From Microbacterium oryzae (GTDB lineage Bacteria; Actinomycetota; Actinomycetes; Actinomycetales; Microbacteriaceae), in the NCBI RefSeq assembly GCF_030406385.1, contig NZ_JAUEPM010000002.1, positions 248,001 through 312,000 of the forward strand: 64,000 nucleotides of DNA. Reading direction: 5' to 3'. The notes beneath the pieces were generated by a model. That model saw only the letters and a list, made by a program, of their open reading frames with translations. It was not told where the DNA came from and searched no databases. Positions 58,748-64,000 of this stretch are shown here, piece after piece (positions within the stretch are counted from its first letter, which is position 1; each line of letters opens with the position of its first letter). Both the position numbers and the translations under genes were made by a program.

Positions 58748-59449
58748 TCAGAACGAGATGCAGTTCCCGTCCTCGTACATGAGCAAGGACTCGGCCGTGT
58801 CCGGCACGATGTAGGCGGTGTAGCCCGTGAATGACGAACCAGGGTAGAGCGTGGGACCGTCGGACATCGCCGGCATGCCGTCGGCGTAGGCGATGGCCTC
58901 GCTGTCGTACAGCTCGCCCTCGGGCGTCGCGAGCGACAGGTCGAAGCTGGCGAGGCTGGGCTCGACTCCGTCCGGGTCGATGCCCGTCATCGTGAGCTCG
59001 ACGATGACGTACGTGAAGCCGATGGGCGCCTCCTCGTTGAACCTGTTGTATCCGGCAACGGCGGCGTTGGCATCGGCGTCGACAACGCGACCGGTGAGCG
59101 AGTACTTCTCGCCGCCCAGCAGGCCCTTGGCCGTGTAGGGCTCGGGGAGCGGGTTCGCCCTGTCGCCCTGCTTCGCCGCCTGCGCCCCGGCGGCGAGCCA
59201 ACCGTCGGACGCGCGAGCATCGCCTGCGCCGACCCCGCTGATCCCGTTGGCGGCGGTGATCAGGACGAACGCCGCGACGATCGCGCCGACGACGAGCGTG
59301 CCCATCCGGCCCTTCTTCTCACCTGACCGTGCGCCTGCGAGCGCAGTCGGCGCAATCCAGGCGGCCGCGACGCGCCTCCGCTCGATCCACTGCGCGCCGT
59401 CGTCGTCGCGCTCGGCGCGAGCGAATCTCGCGACATCCATGGTGGTCAT
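58748..59449 (-). CDS. Secreted or membrane-anchored DUF4352-like protein
   Basis: 233 residues. An Arg-rich N-terminus precedes one hydrophobic helix (GTLVVGAIVAAFVLITAANG), then an extracellular beta domain (GGEKYSLTGRVVDADANA, TYVIVELTMTGIDPDGVEPS, GSSFTGYTAYIVPD). This resembles the DUF4352/immunoglobulin-like lipoprotein-type accessory domains. A late Cys is in EDGNCISF. Role unknown. The gene lies between two direct-repeat terminators. Confidence 0.68.
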   Translation of the reverse strand: MTTMDVARFARAERDDDGAQWIERRRVAAAWIAPTALAGARSGEKKGRMGTLVVGAIVAAFVLITAANGISGVGAGDARASDGWLAAGAQAAKQGDRANPLPEPYTAKGLLGGEKYSLTGRVVDADANAAVAGYNRFNEEAPIGFTYVIVELTMTGIDPDGVEPSLASFDLSLATPEGELYDSEAIAYADGMPAMSDGPTLYPGSSFTGYTAYIVPDTAESLLMYEDGNCISF

Positions 59450-59572
59450 GGTGGTGCCTCACGTCCTGAATTCATCCCCGTAGGGCGGGCGCGAGATCGC
59501 AGCGCCGCCACAACCTGAAGAGCGTCGGTATTCCGATCAGATACCTCGCGGCTCTTCGGCGTGTCCGAGGCG

Positions 59573-59611
59573 CGCAGAACGCCCGGCCCGTGCATCGCAC
59601 GGGCCGGGCGT
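59573..59611 (-). terminator. Terminator downstream of baeRF gene (repeat copy 2)
   Basis: Identical over 39 nt to 58694-58732, including most of the stem, but the last stem bases differ (TCTGC versus CTCGC), so the hairpin is about 15 bp here. It sits 14 bp after the baeRF stop and ends leftward transcription. Confidence 0.75.
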
Positions 59612-59625
59612 CTCGCTGTTCTCGA

Positions 59626-60738
59626 TCAGGCCGGGGTCGGCACCGCGAAGCGCAGCACCGCGGCGAAGGGGCCGCCGTCGGTGAGCTCCTCGCGGCGCAC
59701 CGCGCGCACCTGACCGCCGGACTGCAGCACGTGCGCGACGACGTCCTCGACGAGGGCCGAGTCGTCGCTGTCGGCCACGACGCGGCCGAACTCGTCGATC
59801 TTCCCCGGAACGTCGGCGGCGACGTCGAAGCGCAGCTCCGAGATCGCGGCGGCAGCGGCCGCCGCGGCCACCTCCGACACCCGCGAGGTGGCGAGCCCCT
59901 GCGAGCGGAGCTCTCCGAAGTGCTCCTTCCACGTCTCGGTGGCCGCCTTCTTGCGCTCCTCCAGGATGGTGCAGGCCTCCTCCACCAGCCGGTTGTCGTC
60001 AAGGGAGTCCGGGTGGGCGGGGATGGCGGCATCCAGCAGCGGGTCGTGGGTCGAGCGCGACCGGTAGGCGGCGGAGAGGTCCTCCGAGGTCGCGAGGATG
60101 AGCGGGGTGCCGCGCGGCACGATGCGAACCACCTCGTCCTGCACGATCTTGCAGTAGCGCTCCCGCTCGCTCTGGTCGCCGTCCGACCCACGGGCGCGGT
60201 CGCGGTCGGCCTGGCCCGCGTTCTCGGCGTGAGCGAAGGTGAGCTCGATGTCATCGGGCAGGACGAGCGGATGCTCGACCAGGCGGCCGTCGGCCAGGAG
60301 CTCGGTGAGGCGGGCCTTCCGCTTCGAGAGCTGGAGGACGAACGCGCAGTGGTGGTGATGCGGGGCACGCAGCAGCGCCCGCAGCGCGAACCGCGAGCCG
60401 ATCGTCACGCGGTCCTCGACGTCGAAGGGCAGGCGGAAGGCCTCTCGGCGGTCAGGCGCGGCGAGCAGCAGGATCGACTGCGACTGGTGTTCCCAGAATG
60501 CGTCGTCGTCGAGGGCCGCGCGCAGGTGGGAGATCACCGCCTTCTGCTCGTCCTTGGGGATGTCGGTCTGGGCCAGGCGCTCCGCGGCTTCGTCGATGGC
60601 ATCGCGGAGGGCGATGCGCACGCGCTCGTGATCCGTCGGTTTCGGCGAGGAGCCGATCGCGATCGTGACGCTCGCCGGATGGCGGTGGGCGAGCAGGTCG
60701 AGGAGCTGGCCGTCTTCTGGGATGTCCACGGTGAGCAT
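59626..60738 (-). CDS. baeRF-family protein (archaeo-eukaryotic release factor-like)
   Basis: 370 residues of the bacterial archaeo-eukaryotic release factor (baeRF) superfamily: LTVDIPEDGQLLDLLAHRHP with ASVTIAIGSS at the start, AFVLQLSKRKARLTELLADG in the middle, then EVVRIVPRGTPLILATSEDL and a basic helical end. Some relatives carry the GGQ motif of true release factors; no GGQ is seen here. It may act in ribosome or peptidyl-tRNA handling, but the function is not established. Its own terminator follows. Confidence 0.75.
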   Translation of the reverse strand: MLTVDIPEDGQLLDLLAHRHPASVTIAIGSSPKPTDHERVRIALRDAIDEAAERLAQTDIPKDEQKAVISHLRAALDDDAFWEHQSQSILLLAAPDRREAFRLPFDVEDRVTIGSRFALRALLRAPHHHHCAFVLQLSKRKARLTELLADGRLVEHPLVLPDDIELTFAHAENAGQADRDRARGSDGDQSERERYCKIVQDEVVRIVPRGTPLILATSEDLSAAYRSRSTHDPLLDAAIPAHPDSLDDNRLVEEACTILEERKKAATETWKEHFGELRSQGLATSRVSEVAAAAAAAAISELRFDVAADVPGKIDEFGRVVADSDDSALVEDVVAHVLQSGGQVRAVRREELTDGGPFAAVLRFAVPTPA

Positions 60739-60800
60739 GTGCCGACGATATGGGCGCCCGGCGCTGGCGCGCAGGGGGTTGCATCTGCCGATGCCGAGGG

Positions 60801-62234
60801 TTAGTGCACCTCGCGGAGCCGGTTCCCGCCATCCGCTCGCCGTGCGCGACGCGCCCTCACCTCGTAGGCCACCAGCAGGATGGCCACCCACACGGGGCCG
60901 ACGATGACGGCGGTGCGGTACTGGGGGGAGAAGGCCATGAGCACGACGACCGCGGCGAGGAAGACGAGCACGATCCACGGTGTGACCCGCGCCCACGGGA
61001 GGGGGAAGGCGAGGCGAGCCGCGCCATCCGCCCCGATGCGTCGACGGAACTTCAGCTGGGTGATCATGATCATGCCCCAGTTGATGATCGCGGCGATGAG
61101 CGCGATCGAGAGCAGGTACTGGAAGGCGAAGTCGGGCCACAGGAACACGACGACGACCGCGAGCACCGTGACCGCCGACGAGGCGAGGACGCCCGCGACG
61201 GGAGCGCCGCGGCGCGAGAGGCGGCCGAGGAACGCCGGCGCGCTGCCCTGCTGGGCGAGGGAGTGGAGCATGCGCCCGTTGGAGTAGAGGCCGGAGTTGT
61301 AGACCGAGACCACGGCCGTCAGCACGACGAGGTTGAGGATGTGCGCGGCGCCGGGGATGCCGATCCGGTCGAAGATCTGCACGAACGGGCTGGTGCCGCC
61401 GTCGATGAGCGACCACGGCATCACGGCCATGATGACCGCGAGGGCGCCGATGTAGAAGATGAGGATCCGCAGGATGACCTGGTTGACGGCCTTCGGGATG
61501 GTCCGCCGAGGGTCCGCGGCCTCGCCGGCCGTGACGGCGACGAGCTCGGTGCCGCCGAATGAGAACGCGACGACCGCGAGGGACGCGACCGTGCCGCCGA
61601 TCCCGTGCGGGAAGAAGCCGCCGTCGTCGACGAGGTGCGCGAAGGTGGGATCCGGCAGGTCGGTGCTGTTGTTGATGCCGAAGGCCACGACGACGATGCC
61701 GAGCACGATCATCGCGATGACCGCACCGACCTTCACGATGGCGAACCAGAACTCGAACTCGCCGAACGCGCGCACGCCGACGAGGTTGACGCCCGTGATG
61801 AGGACGAGCACGACGGCCGCCGACACCCACAGCGGCACCGCCGGCAGCCAGTAGTTCACGAACGAGCCGACGACCGAGAGCTCCACCATGGCCACGGCGA
61901 TGTAGTTGAACCAGTAGTTCCAGCCGGACACGAAGCCCGCCCGCGGGCTCCAGTTGCGGTGAGCGAAGTGGCTGAACGCGCCCGACACCGGTTCATCCAC
62001 CGACATCTCGCCGAGCGCGCGGATGATGAGGAAGATCACCGCGCCCACGACGAGGTACGCCAGCAGAACGGATGGCCCCGCCACGCCGATCGTGTCGGCC
62101 GAGCCGTAGAAGAGGCCGGTTCCGATCGCCCCGCCGAGCGCGATCATCTGGATGTGGCGGCCCTGCAGGGCGCGCTTCATGCGCGGGGCGTCATCGCTCG
62201 CGGACGCGGACGCGGGCATCCCTCGGGTCGTCAT
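60801..62234 (-). CDS. APC amino acid permease (GABA/proline permease-like)
   Basis: 477 residues, about twelve helices. The N-terminus RALQGRHIQMIALGGAIGTG followed by LFYGSADTI is that of AAP-type permeases (GabP, ProY, CycA). GWNYWFNYIAVAMVELSVVG and VAFSFGGTELVAVTAGEAAD carry the substrate region. It imports an amino acid with a proton. The start at 62234 has GGAGG immediately upstream; an alternative is the ATG at 62219. Confidence 0.9.
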   Translation of the reverse strand: MTTRGMPASASASDDAPRMKRALQGRHIQMIALGGAIGTGLFYGSADTIGVAGPSVLLAYLVVGAVIFLIIRALGEMSVDEPVSGAFSHFAHRNWSPRAGFVSGWNYWFNYIAVAMVELSVVGSFVNYWLPAVPLWVSAAVVLVLITGVNLVGVRAFGEFEFWFAIVKVGAVIAMIVLGIVVVAFGINNSTDLPDPTFAHLVDDGGFFPHGIGGTVASLAVVAFSFGGTELVAVTAGEAADPRRTIPKAVNQVILRILIFYIGALAVIMAVMPWSLIDGGTSPFVQIFDRIGIPGAAHILNLVVLTAVVSVYNSGLYSNGRMLHSLAQQGSAPAFLGRLSRRGAPVAGVLASSAVTVLAVVVVFLWPDFAFQYLLSIALIAAIINWGMIMITQLKFRRRIGADGAARLAFPLPWARVTPWIVLVFLAAVVVLMAFSPQYRTAVIVGPVWVAILLVAYEVRARRARRADGGNRLREVH

Positions 62235-62333
62235 CCCTCCATCCTCGCGGATGGCGCGGGCAGCGCCGCGCGACCACCTGCTCCGCGGACCTCTAACGTT
62301 GTCCTCGACCCTGTCCCCGACGCCAAGGCTCCC

Positions 62334-63548
62334 GTGACCCCCGCCATCCGACAGCGCCGCAATGCGCTCTTCGTCATGTTCCTCCTGCCCGGCCTCGGCG
62401 TCTCGTCGTGGGTGACGCGGACGCCGGACGTGCAGACGCTGCTGAGCGCGCGGATCGACCAGATGGGGTTCATCCTCTTCGGACTCTCGGTCGGCTCGAT
62501 GATCGGGATCCTCTCGTCCGGCCCGCTCGTCGCGCGTCTCGGCACGCGGCCGGTCATCGCCGTCGGGACGCTCGCCAGTGCGGTCGGCGTCGCGGTGGTG
62601 GGGCTCGGCGCCGCGCTCGGCATGGCTCAGGTCGTGGCCATGGGGCTCGCCCTGTTCGGCTTCGGGATGGGCTCCGGGGAGGTCGGTCTGAATGTCGAGG
62701 GTGCGGAGGTCGAGCAGGCGCTGGGCCGCTCGGTCATGCCGCTCATGCACGGCTTCTTCAGCCTCGGGACGGTGGTGGGCGCGATCGCGGGAATGCTGCT
62801 GACGGCGGCGGCCTTCCCGGTGGGGACGCACCTCGCTGTCGTCGGCGGGATCATCATCGCGGCACTGGCCCTGGCCATCCGGAACGTGCCGGCCGGCGTC
62901 GGGCGCCGCGCCGTCGTGAGCGATCGCGCGCAGAAGGCGCCGCGGGCGGAGGAGGTCGCGCCGACACCGGTGTGGAAGGACCCGAACCTGCTGCTCGTGG
63001 GCGGGATCATCCTCGCGCTCGCGATGGCCGAGGGGACCGCCAACGACTGGCTGCCGCTCGTCATGGTGGAGGGGCACGGCTTCGACGCCGCCCTCGGGTC
63101 GGCCGTCTACGCGATCTTCGCCGCGTCGATGACCCTCGGACGCTTCGTCGGCGGCTGGTTCGTCGACCGGTTCGGCCGCGCCGCCGTGCTCGCGGCGAGC
63201 TCCCTCCTCGGTGCGCTCGGCCTGGCCGTCGTGATCTTCATCGACAGCCAGATCGCGGCCGCCGCCGCGGTCGTGCTGTGGGGGCTCGGGGCGTCCCTCG
63301 GGTTCCCCGTCGCGCTGTCGGCGGCAGGCGACTCCGGCGATGACACCGCCGCACGCGTGTCGTTCGCTGCGACGATCGGCTACATCGCATTCCTCGTCGG
63401 GCCGCCCGTGCTCGGGCTCCTCGGCGAGCAGTTCGGGCTGCGATCGGCGCTCATCGTCGTGATGGCGCTGGTGGCGGTGGCGATCTTCCTCGCACCGGGC
63501 GCGCGGACCCCGGCTGAGCGCGAGGCGAAGGCGGCGGCGCGGGGCTGA
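62334..63548 (+). CDS. MFS transporter (FucP/YbjJ-like)
   Basis: 404 residues from a GTG, about twelve helices. GVSSWVTRTPDVQTLLSARI, GPLVARLGTRPVIAVGTLAS (motif A) and FGMGSGEVGLNVEGAEVEQA belong to the YbjJ-like subfamily of the FucP/sugar family. Opposite gene APC permease is read divergently. The substrate is unknown; a sugar or small metabolite is probable. Confidence 0.85.
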   Translation: MTPAIRQRRNALFVMFLLPGLGVSSWVTRTPDVQTLLSARIDQMGFILFGLSVGSMIGILSSGPLVARLGTRPVIAVGTLASAVGVAVVGLGAALGMAQVVAMGLALFGFGMGSGEVGLNVEGAEVEQALGRSVMPLMHGFFSLGTVVGAIAGMLLTAAAFPVGTHLAVVGGIIIAALALAIRNVPAGVGRRAVVSDRAQKAPRAEEVAPTPVWKDPNLLLVGGIILALAMAEGTANDWLPLVMVEGHGFDAALGSAVYAIFAASMTLGRFVGGWFVDRFGRAAVLAASSLLGALGLAVVIFIDSQIAAAAAVVLWGLGASLGFPVALSAAGDSGDDTAARVSFAATIGYIAFLVGPPVLGLLGEQFGLRSALIVVMALVAVAIFLAPGARTPAEREAKAAARG

Positions 63549-63622
63549 CCGCGGTTCGCCCCGGTGCCGCGGTCGCGGGATACTGACGGACGGAGCGCCG
63601 TCGGCGCCGAGAGGGAGAGAAC

Positions 63623-64000
63623 ATGACGCACACCGCCGACATCTCGGGAACGCAGCACGTGCTGCGAGCCGGCGCATACGAAGCAGCCATCGCCAGCGTG
63701 GGCGCCACGCTCCGCCAGCTTCGCCACGAGGGCCGCGACCTCGTCGTGCCGTTCGCCGCCGACGAGGTGCGCCCCGCCTACCGCGGCACGACGCTCGCAC
63801 CCTGGCCGAACCGCGTGGTGGACGGGCGCTACACGTTCGACGGCGTCGAGTACCAGCTGGCGCTGACGGAGCCGTCGCGCGGGCACGCGCTGCACGGGCT
63901 CGTGGCCTGGGCCGGGTTCGCCGTCGTCGACGAGAGCGAGAGCCATGTGACGCTCGCCGCGACGATCGAGCCGCAGGAGGCCTACCCCTGGCGCGTCGCG
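63623..64000 (+). CDS. Aldose 1-epimerase (C-terminus beyond window)
   Basis: First 126 residues of a galactose mutarotase-like protein: GATLRQLRHEGRDLVVPF, then RGTTLAPWPNRVVDGRYTFD and a catalytic His in GHALHGLVAW. It interconverts alpha and beta anomers of aldoses. GAGAGGGAGAG precedes the ATG. Catalytic Glu and the second His would lie beyond the window end. It stands near the sugar transporter genes, possibly in the same physiology, but reads as a separate transcript. Confidence 0.85.
   Translation, partial: MTHTADISGTQHVLRAGAYEAAIASVGATLRQLRHEGRDLVVPFAADEVRPAYRGTTLAPWPNRVVDGRYTFDGVEYQLALTEPSRGHALHGLVAWAGFAVVDESESHVTLAATIEPQEAYPWRVA

Noticed and set aside
59517-59557. Nested weak stem (GAAGAGC/GCTCTTC enclosing GGTAT/ATACC) upstream of the secreted-protein gene
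   Set aside because: Stems are short and loops long. It may be a control element, but the evidence is too thin.
60801-63800. A 999-residue leftward frame
   Set aside because: Only its last 477 residues are the APC permease. The upstream part is out of phase with the divergent MFS gene and lacks any start signal.
1-64000. CRISPR arrays, insertion sequences, phage or toxin-antitoxin loci
   Set aside because: No regularly spaced repeats, transposase or integrase motifs, cas genes or toxin pairs were recognised. The MazG-like/GyrI-like pair is not a toxin-antitoxin module by any visible motif.

Overview
The window reads as chromosome of a very GC-rich Gram-positive actinobacterium, most likely a Microbacteriaceae such as Microbacterium. 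This is an inference from strong G/C third positions, frequent GTG starts, many four-base ATGA stop/start overlaps, and the mix of LacI-controlled sugar ABC transporters, MFS carriers and TetR/LysR/XRE regulators. No rRNA, intact tRNA, CRISPR array, IS element, integrase or phage gene is visible.

Layout. (1) 1-9.6 kb, visibly less GC-rich: a cut-off flavin disulfide reductase with a small membrane protein, TetR and SDR genes, an AlkC/AlkD-like HEAT-repeat protein, a TetR/MazG-like/GyrI-like mini-operon, LtrA with an aldo/keto reductase, and a SnoaL-like gene next to an MmyB-type XRE regulator. (2) 9.8-21.6 kb: a CUT1 sugar ABC transporter with its own LacI, a GH13 alpha-glucosidase, an MFS carrier, a nitrilase-fold hydrolase, a double SnoaL protein, and a stand-alone HisD-like dehydrogenase divergent from a LysR gene. 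(3) 21.77-21.85 kb: the last 26 nt of a tRNA-Ser, including CCA, followed by a strong terminator. This looks like the end of an integrated element lying to the left. (4) 21.9-41.4 kb: two divergent gene sets leaving one 171-bp promoter region. Leftward are an Opp/Dpp-type ABC transporter (with an OppC-OppD fusion), a LysR regulator, a dienelactone-hydrolase-like protein, an FAD aromatic hydroxylase, an SDR, a small NTF2-fold protein, an FAH-family enzyme and RidA. Rightward are a GH78 alpha-L-rhamnosidase, an amidohydrolase-2 protein, a DUF3500 protein, an HPCD-like extradiol dioxygenase, RraA, an HpaH-like hydratase and an HpaI-like aldolase. Together they look like uptake, deglycosylation, hydroxylation, meta-cleavage and breakdown to pyruvate of a (rhamnosylated) aromatic compound. 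This is the best candidate in the window for an undescribed system.

(5) 41.5-51.2 kb, mostly chromosomal housekeeping: membrane-anchored GDPD, small membrane proteins, a cation diffusion facilitator coupled to a half-size solute-binding lipoprotein, an APC permease, YaeQ, a Gfo/Idh oxidoreductase and RtcB. (6) 51.2-58.7 kb: a LacI regulon with three matching operators controlling an orphan sugar ABC ATPase on one side and a complete RhaS/LsrB-like transporter (ATPase, two permeases, binding lipoprotein) on the other. (7) 58.7-64 kb: a secreted protein gene lying between two near-identical terminator hairpins, a baeRF protein, an APC permease, an MFS carrier and a cut-off aldose 1-epimerase.
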